A DNA stretch of 64,000 nt, taken from Ciborinia camelliae. Lineage: Eukaryota; Ascomycota; Leotiomycetes; Helotiales; Sclerotiniaceae. The position numbers were made by a program, and so were the translations under genes. The stretch is from positions 1,022,427-1,086,426 of the forward strand of contig JANPYM010000010.1 of NCBI GenBank assembly GCA_025890175.1, read 5' to 3'. Position 1 is the stretch's first letter, and every line of letters starts with the position of its first letter. Shown here one piece after another: positions 22,818-34,456 of this stretch. Below the pieces are notes generated by a model that was given only the letters and a program-made list of their open reading frames with translations, ran no database searches and was not told where the DNA came from.

Positions 22818-25269
22818 TCACATAATTTGATCTTGTGTGAGGTGAGTGACTTCGGTGTCCATAGCATCACCAGCACCGCCAGGGGTTTGGTACTTGACAA
22901 AGCTCAAGCCAAGAGGACGGCCTCCGTATTGATAGCCGGAGAATTTTTCAATGGCGGTATCGGCATTTTCGGCAGAGTCAAATCGAACGACGCCAGTACC
23001 ACGGGATCGACCATTAGGTTCATACTGGATCTCAGCCTGCTCGACTTTGCCAATGGTGGTGAACAGCTCGACGAGATCCTCGTTGCTGGTGGACCATGGA
23101 AGCTACATTGTGCATTAGTTTGTGAAACAATACAAGGAATTAAATAATACTTACATTGCGAACATAGATGATCTCACTTCTCTCGGTGCCAGCGGTAGCG
23201 TAGTCGGTGAAAGGGTTAGGGGCAGCTGCGGGAGCCCCAGCGCCACCATCAAATCCACCAGCACCACCAGCGTAACCTCCTCCGAAGCCACCACGACCTC
23301 CGCCAAATCCACCACCAAATCCGCCACGGCCACCACCAAAGCCTCCACGTCCTCCAAATCCGCCACCGAAACCTCCACGACCGCCAAATCCTCCACGAGG
23401 AGCACCGAATCCTTGAGCACCGGCGAAGCGATCTTCACGAACTTCAAGAGGGCGGCCTTGCCAATCATAACCATTGAATTGTTGAATGGCGCTACGGGCG
23501 TCATCAGGGGATTCGAAAGCAACAATGCCGGATCCCTTTGGACGTCCATCAGGACCAACATGGACATCGGCACGAACGACGGCACCATTTCGGGCTGTAA
23601 AATATCGATCAATATGGATCACATGGCTTTGTTAGTGCAGGAGTGGAAACATACCAGCGCCGCGGAATAGATCCTTCAGATCTTGCCATCCAACGGTATA
23701 GGGAAGCTAAATCACCAAGTCAATATTGTTGATACCATGGGCTACAAAGGGAAAAGATAGATGGGGACAAACGTTGGAGACGTAAATTTGACGTCCTCCA
23801 CCTCCAGCTCCGCCTCCAGGGGCCATGCCACCTCCGAAACCACCTCCGAAGCCACCGCGTCCTCCTGGGGGACCGCCGCCTTCGTAACCACCACGACCTC
23901 CTGATGGGGTACCGGTAAAGCGAGGTTCGGCCTCACGATCCTGTTGCAATAATCAGTAAACTTTGAGTACACTTTAAACGGTACAGGATCTCTGCGTACC
24001 TCGCGAACGTAAACGAGTCTTCCCATAAGGTTCTGGTTGGAAAGAGTGTTGACTGCCTGTTGAGCTTGCTCCCTCGTAGCATATTCTACAATGCTAATTT
24101 GAGTTAGTATTTGAAATCATTCAAGTCAAGGCTGTCACTTACCCGCATCCCTACAATACCCGCGGAACAACGTCCCAATCCGTCAATCCAACATTCCATC
24201 AAAATCCAAGAGAAAAAGAAAAGATTCAAGCCAATCACGTATAGGCGCCCACCTTCGACATTCCATTTGGAAGCAATAACACATCAGCAAAGAGGACCTC
24301 TCCAGCTAAAGAAATCGAACCCCCAGTTAGCCCATATCCCAAACTCCAACCTCCATTATCGAACACTGACCAGATCTCATAAAGTCTTTAAGGTGATGCC
24401 ACTTAACATCGTATGATAAGTTGCCGACGTAGACACGGCGGTCTTGTTGCGATGATTCTCGTAGACTGCTCATCATTTGTTCTCTAGCCGCAGCTCTCTC
24501 TTCGTATGTCCTATGTGGTTGTCCACCGTAAGCTGATCCTCCAGAACCACCTACACCTGCAGCACCCGACATTGGGGATCGAGATCTGCGATCGTTTCTG
24601 CGATGTTCGTCACGGCTGCGAGAGCGACTGCGAGGAGAGTATGAACGACGACGTTGGGTGCGTCCCGGGCTGCGAGAACGTTGACGGCGTGGTGAACGAG
24701 ATCTCTCTCTCTGTGAAACGTAAGCTTCTTTAATCATTAGGTAGATTAAAAGACAAGGGGTGATCAGAGAATTTGTATTGTGCGAGAATTTTCGCAAGTG
24801 TGGGTTGGACCATCAAGGTTCTTACACCATCAATTAGGAAAGGCTCCCACAGAAGCGCACTGGCGCGCTGCGATCAACGCGATCTTACGAACTTGTTTGC
24901 GCGTGGGTATCAGATGCCATAAGCAGAAGGCTGGTAAGGCTTTCAAAGCTGCCTTAAATTGACAACGTCCAGAATTGCGCAATATTATTATTGGAATAGT
25001 TATTGAGGAAGAAGAAGAAGGAGAAATTAAACATACTTGTGGTCGATAAGAGTCGTCGGCTAGATCGAAGAATGGATTGTTAATAAATTGTATCAGAAGG
25101 AAGGAGGATTGAGGTGGGGTGGTTTGTGTAAAGGTTAAGGAAGAGTTGAAGGTCGGCCGATTCAATGACGTGAATAAAGCAAAGACAAAAAAAAAAGTGA
25201 ATAAGGAAAGAAAGGTGAATGGACTAATTGGGAATGGAGGGGAAGGAGGTGTTGGGGGAACATACCCAT
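22818..25269 (-). CDS. GBP2: RNA-binding protein, GBP2/HRB1-type, SR and RGG regions, three RRMs
   Basis: Ten coding exons join without a break to 488 residues: 25269-25266, 25059-25037, 24710-24371, 24305-24253, 24150-24143, 24093-24000, 23940-23773, 23706-23655, 23594-23155 and 23102-22818. The N-terminus MADDSYRPQ comes from a 4-nt and a 23-nt exon. An Arg/Ser region (RERSRSPRRQRSRSP) follows, then RRM1 (RRVYVGNLSYDVKW; RNP1 KGCGIVEY), a Gly-rich linker, RRM2 (RQIYVSNLPYTVGWQDLKDL; RNP1 KGSGIVAF), a long RGG/FGG region, and RRM3 (IIYVRNLPWSTSNEDLVELF; RNP1 RGTGVVRF). This order matches yeast Gbp2/Hrb1, shuttling proteins in TREX-linked mRNA export and quality control. Two introns are unusually long (206 and 326 nt) and precede the SR exon, leaving room for alternative 5' splicing. 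Confidence 0.9.
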
Positions 25270-25730
25270 TGTATCTTTTTTGTGAATGAAGTATTAAGGT
25301 GATAGTAGAATCAGGAGGCTGCTGCTGCTCAATGCTCTAACCTGCAGGTTGGAGACGAAATGGACTCCAAAGTGACTGCGCACAAGGATTCTATGGACTA
25401 AGTAAGGCCGAATTAAACGTTGCGTTTAATTGATCGAAATCGGTAAATAAATGAACCAGTGAACAAGTGAACCAGGAAACCAGTAAACCAGTGAAGCTTC
25501 GTGAAGAATATTCGATGCGGCTTTTAGGACCCGTAAGGAAGAAGGGCTACAACAAGGGCAGAATTGCACAGCGTCTGTTTTCTATCTGCGGCAATGTTTG
25601 TCAACAAGGGCATTACCAAAAAAAGATCGTGGTGAATTTCAAGGGTTGGTTCTGCCTATTTCGATTCGAACGCGTCTTCTGCGGTGACAAAGCTCGAGGG
25701 AAGCTGATGGATGGATTGGGAGGACAAGAC

Positions 25731-25785
25731 TTGGGAGAGGGGAAGGGGGAAGGGGGAAGGTGGAAGGTGGAAGGGGGGAGGGGGT
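25731..25785 (+). repeat. Purine-only G/A tract
   Basis: A run of GGGGAAGGGGGAAGG-like sequence, almost free of pyrimidines on this strand and partly mirror-symmetric. Such tracts can form triplex DNA. It lies upstream of the RNA-binding protein gene (minus strand). Confidence 0.7.
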
Positions 25786-26370
25786 GAATGAATGAACATG
25801 AGCCATGGAATGGAGTGAAAGCTTAGAGCTTACCTGTTGCTTTGACCAATACCAATAGTTGGATGAAAAAGCTGAGATACAGAAATTTTTATTTATTTCT
25901 CTTTTTTTTTTGTCTTCCCTACCCGACTAGGTGGCTCACAAGGATCTTCTTACTCCTTCAAGTAGTACAGGAGAAAGATGGTGTGTGGTGTGGTGGTTGT
26001 GGTTCGAAATTCGAATCTGTATGGATGGGGGGTGTGGGTGGTGGATGTTTGGAACTTTTGATGATGGTGTGAGGTGTGAATGCCCATAGAGACAGCTGGA
26101 GAGACGCGATGTAATCAATTATCAATCGAGTGGTGGGAGAAAATAGCGGAAAATAGCGTGCAGGAATTGTGACCTGTTCGGTTGATAGCCGGCAGTTGCT
26201 TTCCCTATCAATTTTTGGTCCCAGCTGAGACATCCATCGTGAACCCGTGCGGCCTAAACGGGTAATAATATCTTAAAATGGTAATTAAGAGGGGTGCAAC
26301 CAGTAATTGAACATGTATCACTATCATCAGAATTACGTGCTGATGCTGATATCCCCGGCCTATCCATACA

Positions 26371-26545
26371 ACCCAGGTAGGGTAGGTAGGTACCTAGGTA
26401 GGTGTTAGGTAGGGTAGGTAGGGTAGGTTAGGTAGGGTCCACGGGTAGGTTAGGTAGGGTCCACGGGTAGGTTAGGTAGGGTCCACGGGTAGCTTAGGGA
26501 AGGTAGGGTAGGTTAAGTTTAGGTAGGTACGTTAGGTAGGTACTA
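26371..26545 (+). repeat. GGTAGG-rich array with three 22-bp direct repeats
   Basis: GGTAGG and GGTTAGG units fill this stretch. Within it are three perfect copies of a 22-bp unit (26421-26442, 26443-26464, 26465-26486) consisting of GGGTAGGTTAGGTAGGG plus TCCAC. The unit resembles fungal telomere repeat TTAGGG only loosely. Confidence 0.85.
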
Positions 26546-26588
26546 TTACTATTAGGTAGTTATTATTATTTCTAAAGCTGTTCAAAGT

Positions 26589-26653
26589 ACCTATATACCT
26601 ACCTACCTAGTATATACCTACCTACCTACTAGGTACCTACCCTACCTACCTAT
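26589..26653 (+). repeat. CCTACC-rich array, inverted relative to the upstream GGTAGG array
   Basis: Repeated CCTACC units, the complement of the array that ends about 45 bp upstream. The two could pair as a long imperfect hairpin. Confidence 0.8.
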
Positions 26654-28805
26654 CTACTGAGTAATCCAAAATCTAAAATCATTCTAAAATCATTCACCGA
26701 GCATTTTCTTATTTAGTATCTACAAATTATCTATTTATTATCTACTTATAATCTATTTATTACCTATCTATTTATCATATATTTATCATCTACATCCATT
26801 ATCTACTTATCATCTATTTATTACCTATTTATTATCGATTTATTATCTACCTACCAACCTATCGACTCCAGTACTTTACTCTACCTGCACTCTTGATATG
26901 GTATCGCTATTATAGTTTATACGCCCATGCATGATTGATTTATATTGGAAGTACATTTCGTTCTCTCGAGTGCAGCACCGTACCCTTTTCTTACCTAGGT
27001 ACCATTGGATTCGTTATTCTGCAAGTTCAAACACAGGCGGTTTGACCTATGGAGTAAAATCATGCGAACCACTTGTTCTCCACACCTTCAACATTTACCT
27101 ACTACCTAAGGTATCTCTAGATCATATCATTGCGGGCTTCTTCACACCTCCAGCGTCTAGCGAAATTTCCGGACTACGACGCGGAAACATAGTACAGTAT
27201 GTATAATCTATGGCTCTGAAGTTGACTTGAACTATACATACTTCTTGATAGCCTTCATTGTACGGCGCGAGCACTCATCTCTATCATTCTATGATCCAGT
27301 GATCCAATGGATACCCAGCTGTTTCTCTCAACTCACCCTCTGAATTGGATATTTAGTACAGTAATTTCTATCATCCAGACTGATACTCACCGCGTGCCAT
27401 AATTTAGGTCAACATCATGGATCTCCAGGATCGCCTCGGCTTGAATTTTTTTTTACCTAATGGCCTCTACAGACCATGAAGTTCAACTATCTCCTACCAA
27501 GCTCACATAGTCCCTAATAGGTACAGTACATGCAGACCCCCGCATAAATCACAGGGAACGGTTTAGTCAAAGGAGAAGATTAAAATCGATCAAGTTTGGT
27601 TCAAACTTATTCGAATAAGGAAGCTCAAACCTATCTCCCAGATCGAGCAGACCAATGGCGTCTCTTGGACTGGGAGTAGGTATCCACCAATTGTTCTCTT
27701 CTGCTCGATCTACACCCAGGGTCTCTCACACAATAATGTGCGATCTCATCCCATTCTTATCCAATTGAACGAGTTACAGGAATGGAAACGCAAACGCAAT
27801 ATTGCCACGAGCTATCATCTATGCCTCTTGGCGGCGAACTTCTTCGAAACACGCCCACTATATCAATTAACGTATGAACAAGGAGAACGAAAACAGGTTC
27901 TCCCCACTTGTTGGGTTTCTTAGCCATCTCATGCATGCTTACTACCACTATGGAAGAAACGTTGAATCGGAGGGCCTGAACGCCAATGATATGATGATTC
28001 CCAAAACTTGATGGCCTGCAGCTGAAATCTGCAACGATACCTGGGCTTGGCTGGCTTGCGGGACGGAAGCTCTTCCCCGTAGCACGACAGAATCAAGTTG
28101 ATATGTGCACGAGACGATGGCTCATCCACAAAGTGTCATTTCCAAGCCCGATTTCAGCTGGTCTAGTCTGAAAGAACAAGATCAGAATATAGAAATAGAT
28201 TCATTTCCCCTTATATGTACAATGCGTATGTATACACATATGTCTGTTCGTATCTTACAGAATGAGAGCGACAATTTCATGCAATACGATGTTGCCGTTG
28301 CATCCCTAGGGGAAGGCCCACATCGCATGCCGCGATGTATTTTCGACCGAGTCTACATCCACACCGAATGGGACTCCGTGCATATAATATATTTTATACT
28401 AGGAATAACGAAAAGTGTGACGAAAAAGGCACCAACAAAAACATGACATACATGCTGTGAGAGGCAAGTAACATTTCTTACTGCATATAGAAAAGTGGAT
28501 CAAAGGTAACAGACAGGGCATTCGCACTAAACAGAACGATCAACACGAGAAAGACGGCGAACTTAACCAACGATTGCTCACCTGCTTACTGACAAGGGCC
28601 AAAAATTTCTTCGCAGACGAGGCTCTGCGGTTGTAAAACGAAAAGGGGAGCTCCAGCTTGCTTCAAGTAGACCTCGTAAGCGTAAGGGCGAACTTGACGG
28701 AATATACCGCCGGACGGGCAACTATTGGCCCAAGCTGAAGCTGTCAGATTAGAAAATCTTCTAATAACACTACCAAAATTTATCCTCACAAACCACCTCC
28801 AAAAA

Positions 28806-29740
28806 ATGACATATCCCACAATCAGACTGCTACCCCGCCATCTACGGCATCTCACCCAACAACACAATCACGTAATTTCCGTTTCCCTCTCCGCCAAATC
28901 TTACCATTCCTATGACCGCCCCTCTCCCTCAGATTCTCCTTTCCCTCCCACGGAAACAAGTATACTCCGCGCCTCCCTCCCACATATCCCTACTCACGGC
29001 TTCACTCTCAACACCCTCTCTCTCGGTGCCCAAGATGTCGGCTATATACCTGCTGCCACGAATCTTTTCCCCAGGGGTGCATTCAGTCTAGCACACTACC
29101 ATTTATATACCCAAAGATTAGCGTTGAAAAATAATACTGAGCTCATTGCTCCACTCCCAGAAACTGAAGGAGGGGAACCAGCGAAGGGGGTTGGAAAGAG
29201 AGTTAAGGCCTTGACGTGGGAGAGATTGATGGGAAATAGAGATGTAATCCATAAATGGCAGGAGGTTCGTAATTCCCACTTCAAACTTCTGTTTTGTTGC
29301 GTTCCACAAGAATCCCTCAAACCACTTCGGAACAACCTCACAATCCCCTTCCCCTCCATTTCTCATCTATACCCCATATATACCTACACCCAACTAACCC
29401 CCCGTAGGCACAAGCCCTCCTCACCCTCCCCACCAATCTCCCCACTTCCCTCCGCGAACTCCATTCCCTCTCCGACGAAATCTGGTTTCTATCCGGCGAC
29501 ATCTCAGTCGATAGTTCCTGGTACACCAAGCGCGCTTCACTCTCTACAATCTATGCAGCTACCGAATTATTCATGACGACTGATAAATCAGAGGGGTTTA
29601 AAGATACTAGGGAGTTTTTAGAGAGGAGGTTTGGCGATTCGCAGGCATTGGGAAGAATGGTTGGGGGGATTGGTCAATGGGTGGGTTTTACGGCGATGGC
29701 GGGGGTTAATGTTTTGAGGAGTAAGGGGGTTAGGATATAG
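28806..29740 (+). CDS. COQ9: Ubiquinone biosynthesis protein COQ9, mitochondrial
   Basis: Exons 28806-29264 and 29408-29740, joined over a 143-nt intron (GTTCGT...CGTAG), give 263 residues. The N-terminus MTYPTIRLLPRHLRHLTQQ is a mitochondrial presequence. The body has the COQ9 order: ILRASLPHIPTHGFT, ALSLGA-like LNTLSLGAQDVGY, the ALTWERL helix, then WYTKRASLSTIYAATELFM and TREFLERR. COQ9 is a lipid-binding TetR-fold partner of COQ7 in the coenzyme Q synthome of the inner membrane. Both exons are needed for the full domain. A longer frame is open upstream of the ATG but lacks an ATG start. The gene ends about 300 bp before the convergent SMC6 gene. Confidence 0.92.
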
Positions 29741-30041
29741 TGGATGATACATACCTATGAAGATGAATATTCAGTTCATACGGACTGGTATAATAAAGGT
29801 AGAAAGATAAATAAACAAGGTCATTTATTCATACTTAATGTACTTTTACATCGAATTTGCCACCCTCAGCCACTAGATGCTGAATACCATCCATATCTGG
29901 ACCCAAATACCAGTACACAATAAACGCCATATCTGTCGTAAAAAATAGTACCAAAGTTTCCCAACTGTAAAGTTACAAATCCCAGGTTTTCCCAACCCAA
30001 CGCCCCTTGGAAGTGAACAGCATCATAGTAGAAATCTTCAA

Positions 30042-33000
30042 TTAAGCAGCACCCATCATCTCAGGAATAGATCTTTGGTTTCTCTCTCTTGGATCATCGA
30101 GTCTATCGGGTGTTAGTAACAGTATTGTATATTGATAACTGAATGACTTACTTGTGAATTTTTACATCTTCTCCAACTTCAATACCAGCTCCCAATGCTT
30201 TGGGTGTAATTAAGATAAATTGCCTACCGACAGCGCGTCGGGCTGCACTGATCTATAGGTCCATTAGTAAATATACGATTATGCAATGAGCGTTCTGTAA
30301 CCTACAATCATCTTGGTGCTCACATCCCGATTGACATCATCCATGAAAACGTCGAATTCATCTAAACAGCGAAGTGGTGCACTCATGGCTTCCCAAAGAG
30401 ACAGAAGTAGACAGATGGATGAGAATGATTTTTCTCCTCCAGAGAGCGTCTTAGTTTGTCGGCCTTTCTTATTGCTGCTTGTCTCATCTGGTTCGACATG
30501 GACATCCAGCAATCTAGCCTTGTGATCAATCTCAAGCTTGCCCCTGAAAGCTCTTTCACTCAGCAGATAATTGAAGTTAATGCGAGATCTGGCTGAAATG
30601 TGTCTCTGAAAACTGCGGAATTGCTTCATACGCTGTGCGAAAGACTGCTTGAGTATTTGGAGCAATTCTTCCATGTGTTTGCGGCGTTCTTTGAAACTCT
30701 TCAGTGATTCAATGGCCCTTGCGTAGCCATCTATAATTTCTTGATCTGTGCCACCGAGTCTCCTATTATACTGCTCCAATTGATTCGTGATGCTCGCGAG
30801 CTTCGCCGTAAGGCTGGCTCTGGTTTCGTTGGCTGGCACTGGAATCCTGACACATACCTCTGTTGCACCTCTAATGAAGACTTCCACAGTATTCTCTTGT
30901 TTTGCCAGCTTAGATTCTTCCTCTGTCTTCATCTTCTTGTATTCCTCGACATGCGTAATAGCGATATTCTTTTCTCCCAGTGCGAGATGGCGTGCTTGCT
31001 CTTTGGCTTTCACCTTCTGATTCGCATCGGCAATCAACTTCTCATGAGTCTCAACACGTTTCTTGGCGGCTTTGTGGGCGCTTCTTTGTGCTGAAGCCTT
31101 CGCATTGTACTCCGCTCTTGCAAGACCAGTAGCGCCATAAGCGGTTTCGTAATGTAAAACGAAACCGTTCGCTTCAACTAGCTGGCTCTTGAGAGTGTCC
31201 AAGAAACCATCCTCTATATTAAGGTTACTAAGTTCAGTTTCCAATGATTCGACACGTTCATCAGTCTTCTGCACGCGTATCTTCATTCTCCCTTGGGCCA
31301 CCTTGTGTTGTTGGATTGCCCTATCTGCTTCTTGGACACGCTGTTGTAATGCACGACAATTGCTTGCAAGTTTCGACTCTTCATCTTGAAATTGTTTCAA
31401 AGTTTCCTGTTGCAAGATGATACGCCGCTCACCATCTGTATTCATGCGAGATTTAAATCTGTAGGGCTTGACAAAATCCTGTGCACTGTTTTGATGGTTG
31501 GGACCATTCAAGTAAAGTCGAATACCCCAACCTCTCCTTTGTGGATTGGGAGTGAAACAATACCTAACGTGCGCTGGCTTCGACCTAGGCTCCATAATCC
31601 GCATTGCTTCTTTCAGGTCATCTACCAATAGTACCTGCTCTATCACCTGGTTTATGATCAATGTATTCCTCACTATCTCACTATCGATGTCTAACATTCT
31701 CAAGATAGTCATGAAGTTTTGATCGGGTTCGTTGTTTGTAGTATCAATGGGTTCGGGATTCGTAATGTAGATTTGAGTGCGGGGTATGCCCATCGCAGAT
31801 ATGATCTTTTGTAGTCTTACTTGGTCTGGTTTGTTGGTAACGACAAAACCGTTCAAGGTGTTGCCAAAAGTCACCTCGAGAATATCAGACCACTTAGGAT
31901 CGCGAAGTTTCACATGAAGACCTATAGGACCAACAGGCTTGTGAAGGAACCCTCGATCTTGCTGTATCCTCCGGAGTAGCTCAGGCATCTTGTGGTCAAA
32001 ACCACGCATCGGATCCGGGCGTTCGTTTTGCAGTTCTCTCAGTCTGTTTCTACAGTTCTCCACTTCCTTTTTCTTCGCAGTCCAAGGGCCTTGCTCTTGT
32101 TCAAGTGCACCCTTAGAAGCCTGACTCCTCTCTATCAATCCCTGCATCTCTCCGTGACTCCTCTCCAAGTCAGCTCTAGCCTGCGAAGCTTCAGTTTTGG
32201 CCGCTTCAATCTCCGCGAATTTTCGGTTAAGAGATCCGCCATTAGCATCCTCTATGCGCCGCTGCTCGGCATCTATATCCGCTTGTATCTTTTGGGCTTT
32301 TGATATCGCCTGCTTAAGCTCTCCCTGACTCTCCTTGTGTTCTTGGTGAAGTCTTTTAATCTCCGAGTCTGCCTCCTCAGCCTTTGACTTCGCTTCTTGC
32401 TCTTCTTCCTTCAAGGGAGCAAGCTCATCTCCGAGAATCTTCGCCTTCTCAAGAGCTCTCTCGACTGAAGCATGGAGTGCCAGGTACACTCGGTCTTTCT
32501 CGTCCACGATACTCTCTCTTTCCTCAATCTTTCGCTGTGTCTCCGAGACCGCCTTTCTACGCTCCTCCAGCTCGTTCTCTTGCTCCTCAACCTGACACCA
32601 AGTCAATTGCTTATTAAGGAACCTTCTCTCCATTCGCATATCTTGATGTTGGTCATAAATTTTCTTTTTGGCCTCCGCTTCCTCAGCCTGTCGTTCCAGC
32701 CCCTTGAGATCACCGATGCTTTCGCCAAGAAGAGTCTCTATCTGATCACAGCTCTCGGAAACAAGCTTGTAATCATTATCAAGCTGTTCGAGTTGGACGC
32801 CCTTTTTGAAAAAGTCAAATTTCTGCGCTGGTGTGGACGAAGTAATGAATGTTTTTGCCTCATCTTGAGTAAGGATATTCATTGGGTTATCGACTTGAAG
32901 TTGAAAATATTCCACGATATCGTCCATGTCACCTTTTTTGGTAGATATGGTTTTACCCTCTGCGCTCTTCAACTTGTAGCTGCTACCACTAACCGACCTG

Positions 33001-33779
33001 GAGAAATGTCTCTCAACAATGATCGACTTTCCGTATTTATCTGGCTGGTAGGCGTCAGGACCCTGATTTTTTAATCTGACAAGAAGCATCCCCCGTTCAG
33101 TCCCTGATTTAATCAAGCTTTTCATGCTGCTTCCACGGTTTGTAGCACTGGGCTTTCCTCCCAAACACAGTGTGATGCCAGTTAAAACTGCACTCTTTCC
33201 ACTTCCATTCATTCCAACAACGAAATTAATAAGTGGCCCTAACGGAACATTAAGGTTTTCGTGGTTCATAAAATTCACGCATTGAATGTGTTCAATGATG
33301 GAATTATCTGCAGCGTGGTTGTCTCCAACCATTTGGTTTTTGGCAAGGAATTGTTGCGTAGCAATCATATCATCATGATCAGGGTCTGCCAAATGTTTAA
33401 ATCCAGCATCGCGAAGTATCTCATACTGAGTTCCAGGAGGCATGGCCATTTCTTCATCGTCGTTGTCATCATCATCGCTGCCATCTTCAGAAGAACTCGA
33501 GGAGCTGTCGCTGCGGGGCTGCAAAGATCTCGAAGAGGATTGACCATTCGAAATTTTGGCTCGTTTTCGTTGCTAAGATAAAGCGTCAGGTCTAGGAGCA
33601 TAGATGGATCTTTTGTAGGCATGCTTGAAGGCGGAGGATGCCTGCCAATATACAGGAGCGCAAAAAGATAGTGGTAGGTATTCAAAAGTACTTACATTGA
33701 CATGACGTAGGACTGAGCTTGCGCTCTCGCTCGTAATAACACCCCCCTCTTCGTGTCTTACACGCTTTGGAGGAGCCAT
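30042..33779 (-). CDS. SMC6: Structural maintenance of chromosomes protein 6 (SMC5/6 complex)
   Basis: Four exons (33779-33696, 33572-30306, 30252-30152, 30102-30042) give 1170 residues, normal for Smc6. A basic/acidic head leads to the Walker A motif GMNGSGKS at 148-155, long coiled coils around a central hinge (GPIGLHVKLRDPKWSDILE near its start), then the ABC signature LSGGEKS and Walker B CLDEFDVFMD close to the C-terminus. The last two short exons encode ISAARRAVGRQFILITPKAL and the terminus MMGAA. Smc6 pairs with Smc5 in DNA repair, restart of stalled forks and resolution of sister links. The big second exon makes up over 90 percent of the gene. Family specificity (Smc6 rather than Smc5 or cohesin) rests on the hinge-flanking and head sequences. 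Confidence 0.95.
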
Positions 33780-34456
33780 GTTGCTGTCTTGTTACTCTGA
33801 TGAAAGTCAGAGTCAAGTCACAAAATTCTTTGCGAGTTGATGGTTTGGTGATACCGTGATAGACGTCGCGTCGCGTTTGTAATTACCAGGTTGTTACCAG
33901 GTATGCGAAGGCACCTGATCAGTGATAAGCCACAATCGCGGGTAGTGAATTTAATAAATCAATCAATCAATGCATCGTGCGTGCCTGTGCCTGGCCTGGT
34001 CTGGCAAACGGTTAACAAAGAACATCAACCAATCAATGATACTTGGTACATTACAATAAACTACAACAATGACAATGATAAGGGTTACAATAAACAAATT
34101 ATATTTATTTGTTCTTTAGTCAAAATGATCCATTTCATTCCTCATCGACATTCTGAAAATTGGTTTGATTCTACCTAGGGAGGTACGTACCTGGGCAATG
34201 GGCATGCAAAATCTTGTGATATATCAGCTAAATACCTATAAGGTATCTAGTAGGTTCTCAAACTCATAATAAAATTATCACGTCGGGCATGCTAGAGCAT
34301 GATATTCATTATTGTATCGTATCATCTCATGAGCTTCTATTTACAAGCCTTTCTATCTACCCCTGGGCATCCCTTTCATTCACGATTGAGCTCATAAACT
34401 ATTGAAAACGAACTCCTTCTAATGTGTCGCAGGCTAAGCTCGAATGTTACAAATGA
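33780..34456. other. SMC6 promoter and cystathionine gamma-synthase 3' flank
   Basis: No gene is supported. Contains AT-rich simple sequence (AATCAATCAATCAATG near 33957) and a near copy of the TACCTAGG palindrome at 34172. Confidence 0.5.

Larger units (their letters stand above)
25270..28805. other. Gene-free, repeat-rich interval
   Basis: About 3.5 kb without a supported gene. It contains a purine-only tract (25731-25785), GGTAGG-type arrays (26371-26545), CCTACC-type arrays (26589-26653), an AT-rich TATTTATTATCTA-like stretch (26700-26870) and two TACCTAGGTA palindromes. A minus-strand frame near 28586-28735 was considered and set aside. Confidence 0.6.

Noticed and set aside
23122..23670. 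Plus-strand 182-codon Ser/Thr/Lys-rich frame resembling a wall protein
   Set aside because: It is the exact antisense of the Gly-rich RGG exon of the RNA-binding protein, whose codon pattern yields Ser/Thr on the other strand. The minus-strand gene is clearly real.
26421..26486. CRISPR-like direct repeats
   Set aside because: Three 22-bp repeats are directly adjacent with no spacers, in a fungal genome. This is an ordinary tandem repeat.
26371..26545. Interstitial telomere
   Set aside because: The units are GGTAGG and GGTTAGG mixtures rather than TTAGGG runs, and housekeeping genes flank both sides.
28586..28867. Minus-strand 93-codon frame ending PYAYEVYLKQAGAPLFVLQP...
   Set aside because: Its second half reads somewhat like protein and has a possible acceptor before it, but it overlaps the COQ9 start and I found no matching upstream exon or family.
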